In this document: in pieces, positions 1 to 12,531 of the stretch
How positions within the stretch are numbered: the first letter of the stretch is position 1
Layout: the number at the start of each line of letters is the position of its first letter
Source of the DNA: Mrakia gelida
Taxonomy: Eukaryota > Basidiomycota > Tremellomycetes > Cystofilobasidiales > Mrakiaceae
Assembly (NCBI GenBank): GCA_024345305.1
Contig: BRON01000018.1
Location: 744,001-808,000 of the forward strand
Length of the DNA stretch: 64,000 nt
Reading direction: 5' to 3'
Notes under the pieces: generated by a model
Databases searched by the model: none
The model's input: only the letters and a program-made list of their open reading frames with translations
What the model was told of the DNA's origin: nothing
Made by a program: the position numbers and the translations under genes

Positions 1-1013
1 CTGGGACCCGTCTCGTATGACTTCCTCGCGTCGACGACTCCGGAGCTGTATAGTGACGTGGAGTTGACCTCGGTGAAACAGCTAGAGGGATTGTTCTCAG
101 AGAGGAAGGTCGTCCAGGCGGGGAGGAAGACGAAGGTGAGCTCGTTCGTTCTCTTCTTCGCTCGACTCTTCTCTTTCTTCTGCTCACGTTTGCACCCTCT
201 GCTTGACAGAACTCATCAAAATCATCTCGAATCAACCCTCATCTCTCCCTCTCCCAAATCCAAACCCTCTCCATCGACCTCACCTCCCTCACTTCCCTTC
301 CCGACACCCTCTCCATCTCCTCCTCTCGGATCGACGACGCATCACCGATTTCCCTTCACCATCTTCGTATTTCTCTCGATCACCGAACTTCAAATGCCGC
401 GAGTCTTCTATACTCATACCTCCTCCATCTCCTCAATCCATCTCGCTGCTCCTACAAGGTCGAGGGAGAGTACCAGACGGGCATTCCCTGGTTGAACCTG
501 TCTTCCCTGTCGCTCGGAGGCATCGAACTCGTGGGGTGGACACGACTGGAGGAGCTTCATTTAGCAAACACTCTTCCGTATGCTGAGGCGCCAAACCCTC
601 TTCGCCTGGCCGGATTGCCCACTCCCACTCTCGACCGCCGACGCGTCGTTCGTATTCGGTTCCCCGACCCCTACGACATCCTCGCCGAGCTCGGACCCTA
701 CTCCATCCTTCTCGGACTGAATTTCATGCAGGAGGGGTCTTTCGTGTTTGTTGTCGGGACAGAGGAGGAGAGGGAGCGACTAGCCAACGCTGTCCGAACT
801 GAGCCCAAGATCGCGAAGTGGCGAGACGTCTTTGCTGTTGAGGTGGCCATCCGAAGTAAGTCTTTCACTCGCTCTCTATCTCTCTCTCTCGACGCTTTCT
901 GAGTTCTCATCCTCTTCTTTTTGTCTCAAGCCATTCCCCTCCAACCTCGACGCGTCGGCTCTCCTCGCACCACTTCATCCTCGCCTCTTCAACCTCTTCA
1001 TCTTCAGCACTAA
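1..1013 (+). CDS. F-box/LRR-like protein, 3' part (5' end outside window)
   Basis: The reading frame is open at base 1, so the start lies outside. I splice it as exon 1-135, intron 136-209 (GTGAGC...GACAG), exon 210-855, intron 856-929 (GTAAGT...CAAG), then a last exon ending in TAA at 1011-1013. The visible product is about 285 residues, leucine-rich, with stretches such as LEELHLANTLPYAEAP and FVFVVGTEEERERLANAV. The second stretch resembles the C-terminal part of the F-box-like gene at 29295 (IELVGFSDGMRRVLVREC), so I place it tentatively in the same local family. No catalytic motif is seen. Like its presumed relatives it has a further well-formed intron (1191-1310) downstream of the stop. 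In known F-box proteins the N-terminal box binds Skp1 and the C-terminal part selects substrates; here the F-box itself would be outside the window, so the function is inference. Confidence 0.5.
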
Positions 1014-1841
1014 TTCCCCTCCCTCACCTCATTACCACTCAAGAACCACTACCCTTCAAGTCAACTCAAACATCACCCACCCTCCCTCCCACTCTCACCT
1101 TCCTCCTCGTCGTTGCGTCGGTCGGTCATCTCGTTCCTCTTCTCCCTCTCCTTGGGATGTTGAAGCGTCTCCCAAAAATCAAACTCCCTGGTAAGTTACT
1201 CTCTCAACCTTTCTTCTCCGAAGTACCGAGAGCGTTTGGTTACTCGCCAGCTCGTCTCGCTCGTTCGGTAGCTGACTCTTCGTCTCGCTTCCTTCGTTTT
1301 CTCTCTCCAGCCCGTCGCCGAACTCGATACCCGTCGGAGGAATTGACCGTGGGGACCGAAGGGAGCTGGGACTGAGTTGCTGTTGATCGTTGGGTGAGAG
1401 CTGGGGAAGGGATGGAGGAGGGCTGTTGACCGCGTCGCTTTCGTTCATGCTTTGATCTTGACGACATTTTCTGTTGTAGAATGGTGACCTCGAGACCGAG
1501 ACGAGACGGGAGAGTGTAGACGAGACTTCCTTTGCTGAGTCTTGATGCTCGAAGGGTCGAGAACCACGAAGCAAACGCGTCTTCTCTCAAACTCGTCGCG
1601 TCGAGAAGAGATCATTCGAGAGATCAAAAACCGAACTGAGAAAGAGGCATAGGACAAAGCGAGACTGAAGGACCGAGATTATAGAGAAATGTAGAGATGG
1701 TACCAAAAGCTGCGATGATGGTAAGGAAACAAATCGAAGAACGCGAAGGGAATGTGGGAGAGATCAAGATTGAAACATGAACGAGTCGAGTCGAGGCATC
1801 TAAGGAGTGGGAGCAGTGAGAAAACGAGCAAGGAAGCGTAT
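1014..1841. other. Intergenic, convergent 3' ends; spliced 3' UTR of the upstream gene
   Basis: This is the 3' region of the left-edge gene (+) and of the ABC transporter (-). It contains a convincing plus-strand intron, 1191-1310, with GTAAGT donor, GCTGAC branch site and CTCTCCAG acceptor, lying after the TAA at 1011. Reading frames here are short and pyrimidine-biased, and I see no gene. Confidence 0.5.
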
Positions 1842-4800
1842 TTACGCCTTCTTCTTCTTGTCTCGGCTTCGAATACCCATGAAGAGGAAGACGAGGGCGA
1901 GGCAGGCGACTGACGAGGAGGGAGGGGAAGGGAGAAGCGAGGGTCAGTTCAAGGTGAGCGAGAGCGACGACGAGGAGAGAGGAAGATGACTCACTCGTGT
2001 AGAGAGCAGTGATACCGATGTTTCGACCTCCATCGGATCCGTGGGTGAGGTTGACGGAGTTGAGGTACTGTGGAAAGAAAAAGATGAAAGCGAGGTCAGC
2101 GACGCGTCTCGACTTTGACGTTCTCGACTTCGACGTCCTTCCCTCCCTGCTCCCTGTAGATAATAGAGAGGTGAAAATTTGCCTGATTGCCATTGTTGAA
2201 GGTACAAAACCTGCACTCGTCTGTGGCAGAAGGATCGTCGACGTATCCCTGACCGAGGTAGGAGAGGAAGGGGGCGAGGTACTCTGCGAGAAACGGAGAC
2301 AGGTCAGCTTCGATTTCGCTTCCTCGCTTCAGGCTCAAGGTTTGACTCACCTCCACAAGTCTGTCCGGACATAGGAGGGAACGTAGCAAACTCTCGGTCG
2401 GAGCAGACGACGGGGATGTCTCGCAAGGCGTAGAAGACCTGCAAAAGAGGAAGCTCGAGTCAGCATTCGAGGCGTTGAGAGCTATGCAGTGATACGAGTC
2501 TTTTACGAACTTGTCCACCGAGAGCGTAGGACCAAGGGTTGATGTAGTAGAGCCAGTACCTCCAGAAGGCGGTGATCTGGGCGTAGGGAACGAGGACTCC
2601 GGAGAACGACGCGAAGATTCCGAGGAAGATTGGGACGATGAGGGCTGCCTGTTGAGCGTTACCGGCAAGAGCGGCGATGGCCATTCCGAAGAGGAGGGTG
2701 AACAGGTGGTAGAGCAAGAGCATCGCGTACATTCCTGAGGAAACAAGAAGAAAAGGTCAGGACGACGCGTCGAGATGAATGATCGAAAGGGAACCAAACG
2801 AACCTCCTCCGTGGATGGGATCAGTGCTGAGCCCGATGGGGAAGACGACGAAGAACCAGATGACGTCTGTGAGAGAGGGAGAAAGAGGCGAGTCAGCGAA
2901 GGAGTCACAGTCGAGCGACGAAGAGGAAGCGAACGATACGAACAGTAAAGAGTGGTGCAGAGGATGAGGTAAGGGAGCTCTCCGACGAGTTGACCGGTGA
3001 CAAAAGGAAGCCAGTGGTACATTCGAGACTGTAGGAGAAGTGAGAGGGGATAGAGGTCAGGGGAGGAGAGGAAGAGGGAAACACAGGGAAATGAGACGAA
3101 CCTGCTTCTCTCGGCCTTCGAAGAGGAGCCTGGCATCGAGGAATCGAGGCTGGACCTGGTTGAGGAGTCCGGGGGCGATGAACATTCCCTGGAAGACGGT
3201 GAAAAGTCTGTTCTGGAGCGAGGCGACCGAGTTATCGAGTTGAAGGAAGGAGAGACCGTTGAGAAGAGCGGTACCGCTGCGTCGCGCGAGGGAAAGGAGA
3301 GCGAAAGGTCAGCTCTCGTCAAACGAACGACGGTGGAATCGCACGATAGTACTCACATGTGAAGACCAAGCTTTCCCTGGAAGTACTCAGTGCTTCGCCA
3401 CATCGAGATGGTGGCCCTCTTGATGACGAGACGGAACTGGGTCGACATGGGGGTCGCGTAGACGAGACCGTCCTCGATGTAGGAAGGAGGCTTAGCAGCA
3501 CATTCGGCGTTTAGGTCCTCGATTTCCTTGGTGACGGACTTGTACTCGGCAGAGTCGAGCCAGATCTCGTTCCAATCCTTGCCCTTGGAGAGCGATCCAG
3601 AAACGACGTCCTGTCAAACGAGAAGAGAGGCGTCAGCGATGGATCGAGAAGAAGGAGATAGGTGAGAGGCGAGAGGGAGGTAAGCGCACGATCATGAACT
3701 CGGCAGGGTTGGCGTCCTGTCAAACGAGAAGAGATCAGTCAGCGATGGTCGAGGAGCAGAGCGAGAGGAGGAGGAGACGAAAGCTCACCTCAGGGCACTC
3801 GATTCCGTTCCTCGCGAAGTAATCCTTCATGGTCGCTCCGTGCTCTCCAAGCTCTCCGAAGTAGACGGTGTCTGGATAGAGAAAGGTGGATGAGAAGTGT
3901 CAGTCGAGGCGAAGGAAGAAAAGAGAGAAGAAGGAGAGGAACGAAGGGAAAGAGTCGAAACTCACGACCACCACGAGCAAGAAGAAGAAGTCGATCGAAC
4001 TGAGAGAAGAGCAAGGCGGAAGGCTGATGAATGGTGACGAGCATACTCTGACCGCTGTAGATATGAGAAAGGGTGAGAGGTTGTCAGTGAACGAGTCAAG
4101 TAGAGGGAGACGCGATTCGAAGCGAGAGAAGGAAGGAAGGTGACTGACGCGTCGGCGAGCTTTCGCAAGAAACGAAGAATGTTGAACGAGGACTGTCCGT
4201 CGAGACCTGAGCGGAGGAGAGCGAGAAAAGGTTAGACTGAGGGAGATCATCTGCTCGAAGGATAGGAGAAGACTCGCCAGAGGTAGGCTCATCCAAGAAG
4301 AGGAGGATAGGTTTGGCGACGAGCTATCCGAGAAAACGAGGGAGGGAAGACGGGAAGGTCAGCTTGACGTCGTCGTCGTCGCACTGCTCCTCCTTCTGCA
4401 CCTCCTCTTCCTGAGTTCGAACTCACCTCAACTCCGATGGTAACACGCTTCCTCTGCTCGACTCCGAGACCAGCAAGACCAGTTCCGATGAACGCGTTGG
4501 CGAGTTCTCGCAGCTCCAAAAGATCGATGACGGTTTCCACGAAGGCGATCTTCTCCTCGTAGGGAGTCGAGGCAGGCTGTCGAAGGAGAGCTGAGAAGAT
4601 CAGAGCTTCCCTGACGGTGGTGGTAGGCTGTATTGAAGAGACAAGACGGTCAAGAGTCAGCGAGCGAAGACGGAGAGGAAGGCGAAGAGAGAGAGAGCGA
4701 GACGGACGTCGTGCACGTCCATCTGTCCAACGTATCCGGTAGTTCGCTGGAACGAGGCTCCGAGAGGTCGTCCATCGACGTTGATATCACCAGCAACGAC

Positions 4801-7800
4801 TCCCTCGTCCTTTCGGAGAGCGAGAACGTCGAGCAAAGTGGCTGGAGAAGCGAGAAAAGGAAGGGAAAGAGCAACGTCAGTTCTCGAGGACGCGACGTCG
4901 AGAGGATCGAAACGAATCGCTCTCACTCTTTCCAGCTCCAGAGGCTCCCATGAGGGCAGTGAGAGTTCCGGGCTTAGTGTATCCCTGCACCTGGTTGAGG
5001 AGTTGTCGATGTCCTCCCTTGACGGGGACGGTGTAGTCGAGCTGTTTCCAAGTGAAGACGGTGGTGGATTTCTCGAGGATCTGGTTGGCGGCAGGAGCTT
5101 CCTTGGACGATCGTTGTTCTCCGATGGGCTGTAGAGAGACGTCTCCCTCCTCCTCGTCGTGGGGTCGTTTCTCGGAGATGGCAGCAGTCTCGTTCTTGTC
5201 GTTGGTTCGCTTGAAGAGGAGGTAGGACTTCTGAGCTCCGGCTGCCTTCAGTCTCTCGACTCCGAGCTGTCGAACGAAAACAAAGATCAGCTCGACGTTT
5301 TCACGAGACGCAGGAGAAGCAGAAAGACTTACGACGGTCAAGAAGATGAAGAAGACCCAGAAAGCGAGGATGATTCCGATCTGTTACGTCGAACGAAGAA
5401 GAGGTGAGCTCGATACTAGAGGGGCGATGGGAGACGGAGCGAAGCGCGCCCCTCCATCGACCTCGAATCAAGAACTCACGTTTCGTCCGAGATGAGAGTA
5501 CGAGTATCCGAGGGCTTGGTTGATCTGTGAAGAAGAAGATGAAGAGAAAGTGAGTCAGTCGACGTCGCGACGAGAAGGGAAAGCCAGAGGGAGAGCGAAA
5601 TGGACGAACGTAGGCATCTCCTCCGACGAAGGTCTCTCCGACAACACTTCCCTGAACACTGCAGGCGAAGTTTCCTCCGTCGGTAGAGTATCCGGGTCCA
5701 GAAGGAATGAGCGATGATCCAACGCAGTCGAAGTCGAGGTCGTGGAACTCGTTCGCCATTCCAGCCTCGAGTCCGTAGTAGAGGGGGTTCAACCATCGAG
5801 TCCCTGCGAGAAAAGGGACGTCAGATGTGTGTGTGAGACGAAGAGCGAACGAAAAAAGGACTCACAGGCAAGCCAAGGCTTCATGCTGCGAAAAGAAAAG
5901 CAGGGAAGGGTCAGCTTCGACGCGTCGTCGGTTTCGAGAGGTAGATGTGGACGCCGAACTAACGAGCTCTGAGGAATGAGATAACCTATTGGTAAGAGAA
6001 GATGAAGAAGAGAAGAGTGTCAGCCTCGTGGGATGAGTCGCGGAAGAACGAAGCGAAGGGAAACGAAGAGGGAAGACGAACCGGTGTAGAGAATCAGGAG
6101 TCCGACCATGAGTCCGGAGACGGATGAGGCTCCCTCGAAAGAGCTGAAGTTGTATCCGATGGCTCGGAAGAAGGCGAGGAGAGCGAGGGTGGTGACGTAA
6201 GTACTGTTAAAGAAGGGAAGAAGAGGAGGAGGAAAGACGATCAGTGCGCGATTTGGAAGCGACGGACGAGTTCGAGGAAGTGGGACGAACATAGCCCAGA
6301 GGGTCATGAAAGCGGTACCAGACATCTTGAGAGCAGCCATCTGAGAAAGAACGAAGAGGAGAAGGGAAGCGAAGTTCAGTCGTCAAGTTCGAGTTCGAGT
6401 TCGCGTCCGAGTAGAACGACCGAGTAGAACGACAAGTACGAGGCTCGAGGAGCGACGGGACGAGAGAGACGTACGAAGTAGATAGGAAGCAGGAAGATGG
6501 TGACCTGAGCGACGAGGATAGGGAAGTCGGCGAGAACTTTGGCGAGAACGACGGCTCCAGGACGGTACATGGCGAACGACTGTGAGCAAGGAAAGGAGAG
6601 GCGGATGAGGGTTAGCGAGCGTTCGACAGCGAAGGAACGCGGAACTCGAGCGAAAGTTCAAACGAGAGATGGACGGTATGGAGTGGTGTCGTGTGGGGAA
6701 AATCGGGAAGAGTGGGGACAAAGGGGGAGGGGTGGAAAGGGGGAGAGAAAGGAAGAAAATGCGACGCGCCTTGTGCTTTGCGAGAATCGCTCGACCCTCG
6801 AAACTGGTGGTGACCTCAGTCATTCCGAGCAAAGCGTTGAAGAGTAAGATGAAGAACAAAGTTCCACCTCGAGTGAAGAGTCCGTTGGTGTTCTGAGGGA
6901 GGTTGTAGAAGAGCGATCCCAGGATGATGGACTGAACGACGGACGATCCTTGCTTGATGATGATCGAAGCTGTAAGACGATGTGGTCAGCGACGATATTG
7001 AAGGGACAGAAGAGCAAAAATGTGAGAACTCACCCTTATCGTTCCACATCAACTGGTACTGCTGAGTCGTGCAGGCCTGAACTTGGGTCCAAAGTCCAGC
7101 GGTGTAAACTCCCTTTCCAGCCTTAGCCTGCTCAGCCTTGACGACGTCCCTGAATCCGGTGGTCTGAGTAGCTCGAGACTCCGAAGCAGCCATGTGTTGC
7201 TCGAGTTCAGCGTTAGCAGCCTGGCAGACCTCGGAGGATCGGTAGGCTCGAACGAAGTCCTCGACAGTGACGGGAGCGGAACCCTTCTTGGTCTCGTCGA
7301 TGATTCGCTCGGTGGCGACGGTGACTCCGGTGAGGTAATCGGCGATGTTGGAGCCAGGAGCGACGACGAAACCGAGTCCCTCGAAGTAAGGTCGAGCCTC
7401 GGAACGAGGTCCCCTGAAGAGAAGGAAGGGAAGCGAGGTCGAGGTCAGCGATCTCGTCTCCTCTCTTCGGAACTTCAGAGACATCGGCGAGCTTCTTTCA
7501 CTCACCAGTAGATGCACTCTCCAGCAGCGATGACGAGAACCTTGTCGAAGAGGTTGTAGATCTGGTTTCCGGCTTGGTCTGGAGTTCGGAGCGAAGACGC
7601 GTCAGTCGAGCTCGAAGTTCCGTCGTCCTCGACGAATGAAGGGAAGGGAGGCAACTCACAGAGCGAGACGAAGGTGGTAGAACCAAGGACATCGGTCATA
7701 GTTCGAATGGATCGAGTGTACTCCAAGGCGGTGGAAGCTGAAGCGAGACAAAGAGCTGATCAGCGACGAGCCCGGAGTGAGTCGCGAGAAGGAAAAGGGA

Positions 7801-9614
7801 ACGAACCATCGAGTCCTCGAGAAGAGTTATCCCAAGCGACGACGGAAGCTCGGTTGACGAGAACCTCGGCACTAAGAGAACAAGCGCGACCCGAAAGGAG
7901 AGTTCAGCTTCAAGCTGGCAAGAAAGAAGACGAGATCGGACGGCGAGACGACTCACATCGAGACTCGCTTCCTCTCTCCTCCAGAGACTCCTCGAACGTT
8001 CTCGTTTCCGACGACAGTGTCTCGAGCGTGCTCGATTCCGAAGGTCTTGAGGAGAGTGTCAAGGTATTCTGGAAATCGCAGCAAAGAAGGAACGGTTGAG
8101 CCTCGACGACTCCGACAGAGAGGAAGATCTCGTTTCGAATCAAGAGCTCAACTCACCGGCCTCGTACTGCTTCCTGCTCATGCCATCAGGTCGGATTCGA
8201 GGAGTCTTCATCTTGAGAGCGAACTCGAGGGTTTGAGCGACGGTGAGGACGGCTAGGAAGCGTGGAACGAAGAGGCGAGATCTTGTCAGCTCGAAACCAA
8301 ACACCAGTCCAGCAGCTCAAAAAAAAAGAGGCTCACGGTAATGGGTATCGTCCTCAGCATTGAAGACGATCTGGCCGGGATACTGATGAGTCGGAAGGCG
8401 AAAAAGATGTCAGCGAGACGAGATCGCAGCCCGTCGAGGAGGGAGAAGGAGGGGAAGGGTTCGAGAACCAAAACTGACCTTCTCAGCGTCCTTTGCGGTC
8501 ATGTCTCCGTAGAAAACCTCTCCGTCAACTCCAGCGTATCCATGTCGGAGGTTGGTGATGGACTGGTAGAGAGAAAAGAAAGCGAACAGGTCAGAAATCG
8601 AAGAAGATCTTTGAGCTCGGGCTCAGGACGCGTCGCCCGGACTGGGACGACCCGCTTGGTTGAAAAGACGGCAGGACCCACCTTCAAGAACGTGGTGCAT
8701 CCAGAACCAGGTCGACCAACGACGAGAGCCATCTCTCCAGCCTTCAAGACACCGTTGAAGTCCTTCAAGAGGTACTTCTCGTTCTTTCCCAGTCCCTCGT
8801 CGGGGACGGAGGAGGACTTCTCGTTGGCGTCGCCAGAGTTGCTGAGCTTGGCTCGTTTGGCGTCCTGGAGCTTGGTGAAAGGGTTGAACATGCTCCTATA
8901 GACACGGAAGAGAGACAGAGGAAGGTCAGTAAAGATTTATGTTGAGCAAGACGTCAGCTCTGCATGCCTAAGCACGAGCCAAGAAGGGGTCGGAGGGGGA
9001 GGTCGGGGAGGGAGAGCGAGGAAGGATTGAGAAGGAGGAGACGTACCCGATGTCCTCACCGTACTATAGAAGACCATAAAAAGAAGCGAGTCAGTAAAGG
9101 GAGAGAGGGAAGAAGTAGAAGGGAGAAGGAGCGTGATTCGGAGGGCTGCGAGAGGGGAGAGGGGAGGGCAGGGGCTGAAGAGGCGAAGAGAAACAAAGGA
9201 GTTGGAGCTCACGACTGCATCTTTTCCTACACCTCGAACCGAGAGTCCAGTCCAGGCTACGTCGAGTCTCTTGTCTGTATCGTGACCTTGATCCTGGAGG
9301 TTCTTCTTAGCTCCCTTGAGCTGCTTCTCGAGCGTCCACTCGTCCTGTTGTCTCGAGCTCTGATGGGTGAGAGCCCTCTTCAACGCAGGGAATCCAGGAT
9401 CGTTGACGTCGATGGGTCGGTTGACGGAGATCTCCTCTCCCCAAACGGAAGCATGCTTGCTGAAGTCGGGTCGATGGGGTTCTTGATCGTTGTTGACGGT
9501 GGTTGAAGATTTGGACGATCCAGCCCGAGAGAATCGACGAGCTCGAAGAGGAGGAGAGGCAGGACCGGTGGTTTGAGCGTCGAGAGCCTCAGGGTTGGGA
9601 GGAGGTATCGACAT
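1842..9614 (-). CDS. PDR/CDR-type ABC drug-efflux transporter
   Basis: Full-size ABC-G (pleiotropic drug resistance) exporter, expected in the plasma membrane, pumping hydrophobic drugs or lipids with ATP. About 1,480 residues in more than 20 exons, ATG at 9614, TAA at 1844-1842 after a KKKK-rich tail. Order is NBD1-TMD1-NBD2-TMD2. NBD1 has the family's degenerate Walker A ([12 protein letters not shown], Cys for Lys, near 8700), signature [10 protein letters not shown] and Walker B-like [15 protein letters not shown]2 has the standard Walker A ([18 protein letters not shown], near 4850-4960), signature [14 protein letters not shown], Walker [14 protein letters not shown] and switch VTIHQPSA. 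This pairing of one degenerate and one canonical site is the known state of Pdr5/Cdr1, not decay. TMDs carry the PDR motifs ([31 protein letters not shown]). No frame break seen. Regulation is unclear: I found no PDRE (TCCGCGGA) upstream. The substrate cannot be told. Confidence 0.95.
3607..3748 (-). repeat. Near-identical 3' halves of two adjacent introns
   Basis: Bases 3607-3642 and 3713-3748 are 36-nt copies with three mismatches. On the coding (minus) strand each copy covers the branch site (CGCTGAC), the polypyrimidine tract (CTCTTCTCGTTTGACAG acceptor) and the first four exon bases (GACG). They flank a 27-nt exon (3690-3716, encoding DANPAEFMI) of the ABC transporter. Confidence 0.9.
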
Positions 9615-11197
9615 AGCTGTCGAAGGGAGAGAGAGGGGAGGGAAGGGAAGAAGAGGAGAGGGAAGAGTTGTCGAGAGGATGGAGGTTAGGATCGAATGAG
9701 GGAAGCCATCAAACGAAAGAAGACGAGCGAGCCACTGGCGGCCGGCCTGAGGTGAAGAAGCTTCGAGGCAAGTCTCAGACTGCAAACAAGAGCCTCGCCT
9801 TCCTCTTACAGCGCTCAAACTTTCCGCTGAGGTCACCAGGTAAGCTACGATCAGGCTGAGACGAGTTTGAAAGGTAAAAGTGAGAGGAGATTGCGCTCCT
9901 TCGAGCCTCGTTCAACCAGGAACGAAGGAGGAAGGTCGCGCCTCGGCGACGCGAGGATCTCACCCGAAGCCTACGCTTACGAGGTTGGTTTCTCAACGAG
10001 AAAACTTGCCCCACAGCTTGGTCGTCAAAAGGCCGCCTTTCTTCCTCTCGGGGTGGGATGCCCGTACCGAACGACAGCGACGCGTTCAAGCGTCGTCGGC
10101 AACAGAAAGAACAGGGAAAGGGAGGGGCGATCGCGAGATCGAACGACATCAGCTTCCTCGACGCGTCTTCTTCTCTCCTCCTATGACTTCGGAGCTTGAG
10201 CTCGCTCAGAAACATAGGAGACTCCAGATCAAGCTCATGTTTCCAAAGCTCCGCCTATGCGAAAGAGCAGTTATGGAGGGCGGAAGAGAGGCAAAAAGGG
10301 CGACGTTCGAGGGATCAATTTCGCGACGACCTTCTTTTCTCGCCGCCCGTGCAGCCCTCCTGCCGCCGGAGTGATTATCAACAACGGGGACAACCACTCA
10401 GTCAGCATACCTTCGTTTGAGTGCACAGCAGCTCAGGCTCATACAGAAGAATGGGCGAACTCGAGAACAGCAGCGTGCCCGAACAACGTCCACGTTTCGT
10501 TCGCGTCTCTTTCCACCTCGCTGGACGAGAAGCTGAGCTTCCGACAGGTTGCGAGCTGAATGAGAAAATTGTTTTGAGCTGAGAAGAGGAAGAGCAAAGC
10601 GAAACGCACCCAGCGTCCCTCGAGCGTACACTCGATTGGGCGACACGTTCTCTGCGCTGTCTCTCTTAGAAAGTTTCGAATGCATACATGCGCTGACTTG
10701 TTCAGTACAGCAGGGTATATATCACGAAGAATCAAGTCTTTGAGCTGGGTCAGAGGCTGAGGTAGAGGAGGAGGAGAATCTGAAAAAAAGGATGGGGAGG
10801 CTGGACGACGCGGTCGAAACAGTCTCGAATCGAGCCGACACCGAGATGCAGAGGGCAAAAACGAGCCAGTCAAAGCTTCTTATCATTTTCCGCCCTCCAG
10901 ACATCGGTGCAGTGAATATTTTTCCGCCGTTGAAAAAGGTTCAGCGAGTTGAAGAAAAAGCGGAGCCTGAACCCCTCGGCGCTCTGCTTCACCTCCTCGA
11001 GCTGCACTCCCTTCCTTCTTCCCATCAACCATCGCCCTCCTCCCTCAAGGCAACACCTCTCTTCGCTCCCTCCTCCTCACCACTCACATTTCCGACCTCT
11101 CCAGAAGGACCTCCACACTTTCTCCTCGCTCTCAAGCCCACTAGCACCAGCACCTCCTTCCCTTTCCTCCTTCCCTCCCCCTTCCCTTCCTTTCGCG
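9615..11197. other. 1.6-kb divergent intergenic region (largest in window)
   Basis: It separates the ABC transporter (-) from uS13m (+) and must hold both promoters. A TATATAT run sits at 10716-10722, usable on either strand. On the minus strand 10606-10553 looks like a 54-nt intron (GTGCGT ... TTCTCATTCAG), which would fit a long spliced 5' leader of the transporter. Open frames here have no recognisable domains, and I call no gene. Confidence 0.4.
10716..10722. promoter_or_regulatory. TATA-like element between ABC transporter and uS13m
   Basis: TATATAT lies about 1.1 kb upstream of the transporter ATG and 480 bp upstream of the uS13m ATG. It is the only strong TATA-like run in this gap. 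Its target gene is not settled by sequence. Confidence 0.3.
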
Positions 11198-12305
11198 ATG
11201 CACGTTACCAGGCGGCTGGGTATCCAGTTGATGGGGCAGAATTTGCCTGACAACTGTCACATGTTTGTGAGTATACCCTCCCTCTTCTTTGACGGTGCAA
11301 AGATGGTTCTGTGGATGATGGGAGGGCGATGGAGGGAAGGTCAAAAAAGGGAAGGAACGAACGAACCTCGAGCTCACTTTTCCCTTCCCTTCCTCCCTTC
11401 TCCCTCCCCCCTTGTTCCTCATCTCCCAGCTCGCCATCACCTCCTTTTTCGGAATCGGCCACTCCCTCGCTCCCCTCGTCCTCTCCCGCCTCTCCATCCC
11501 CTACTTCGCCCGCGTAGGAGACCTCACCGAACCTCAAATCGCTTCCCTAACCGCGTACCTTTCCTCCACCAACACCTCCGATCTCCCCTCCCTCACGCCC
11601 GTCGTGGACCCCCTCGGCCAGCCTGAGGTGCTCAGGAACGCCAAAGGGCACGAGGAGGGTGGAGCGGAGAGGACTAAGGCCGAGAGGGAGGAGGATGACG
11701 AGTTGAGGCATATTGAGATTGAGGTGGACTTGAAGAGGAGTCTGAATGCTCAGATTGGGCATTTGTATAGTATTGGGACTTGGAGGGGAAAGAGGTATGT
11801 ACACCGTCTCGCTTTCTTATTTTCGAGGGTGTTTTGGGGGTGGGGGAGGAAGGAGGGCGAAGCGGAAGGGAAGGAGTCGAGCTCACCCCACCTCCTTCTC
11901 AACTCAAACTGACTCTCCCATCCCTCGCTCGCTTGTTTTCACTAGACATAACGCTCGAATGCCCATCAAAAGCAAATCTCAACATCAAGGAGGACACGCC
12001 AGGAACTCTAACAGGCTCATCCGATTCGCCATCAAGGCTTACTCTTCGTTCGTCCCTCCTCGTCCTCCTCCTCCGCTTCTTTCTCTTCGTTCCGCCCCTC
12101 GACCACGCCCATCACCTCCCTTTCTCCCTCACCGTTCACCTCGTGCTGACCACCACCCCGTCTCCGCCGTTTCGTTGAACACAGAACCCCCTCCCCATCC
12201 TCCTCGACGTCCTCGTCCTCCTCCTTCAACCTCGTCGGAGCAGGCAACGCTCGAAGCTCGCCGTTCTCGCCTTACCGAAGCTTGTTTGGGAGTCGATTCG
12301 CTTAG
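11198..12305 (+). CDS. SWS2: Mitochondrial small-subunit ribosomal protein uS13m
   Basis: Component of the mitoribosome small-subunit head, contacting 15S-type rRNA and tRNA. Exons by eye: 11198-11266, 11430-11794, 11946-12047, 12185-12305 (stop TAG 12303-12305), giving about 218 residues. Hallmarks in order: MHVTRRLGIQLMGQNLPDN, then LAITSFFGIGHSLAPLVLSRL (the conserved YGIG-type helix), ARVGDLTEPQIASL, and DLKRSLNAQIGHLYSIGTWRGKRHN, where the WRGKRHNARMPIK junction corresponds to the conserved YRGxRH...LPVRGQ. Odd points: a charged, probably disordered insertion of about 35 residues (GHEEGGAERTKAEREEDDE region) between the usual helices, and a serine-rich tail absent from bacterial S13. The last intron uses a GTTCGT donor and TTGAACACAG acceptor; if unspliced, the frame would run to 12417 instead. 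The 3' end is therefore less sure than the core. Confidence 0.85.
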
Positions 12306-12531
12306 ATCGGAGTGGAATGTGATGTCGGTTTCTGTGATCTTACTCGACCTCTCTTCTCTCCTCAGAATCCCCAGAAGTCGGGCAAGACGACGTCGAGCTC
12401 ACGTCGTCGCGAGTTGACTCCTCCCTGTCTCCTTTCCCCCGAGAAGGTCCAAAAGCAGGGGAGTTGAGAAGGTAGTTGATCGTCATAAGATACGTGTCGT
12501 TTCAGTTTCAGTTTCCATCCTGTTCGCGATC

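Noticed and set aside
2096..3322. Long 408-codon minus-strand reading frame across ABC exons and introns
   Set aside because: It mixes introns and shifted exon frames; the true exons read in other frames with TMD motifs.
8690..8740. Walker A of the first ABC domain lacks its lysine (GSGCTT) and the Walker B has Asn
   Set aside because: This degenerate NBD1 is the normal state of PDR/CDR transporters and does not indicate a pseudogene.
11946..12417. Continuous frame to 12417 as the C-terminus of uS13m
   Set aside because: It becomes a proline/arginine run typical of an intron; a GTTCGT...CACAG intron at 12048-12184 gives a shorter, more likely end.
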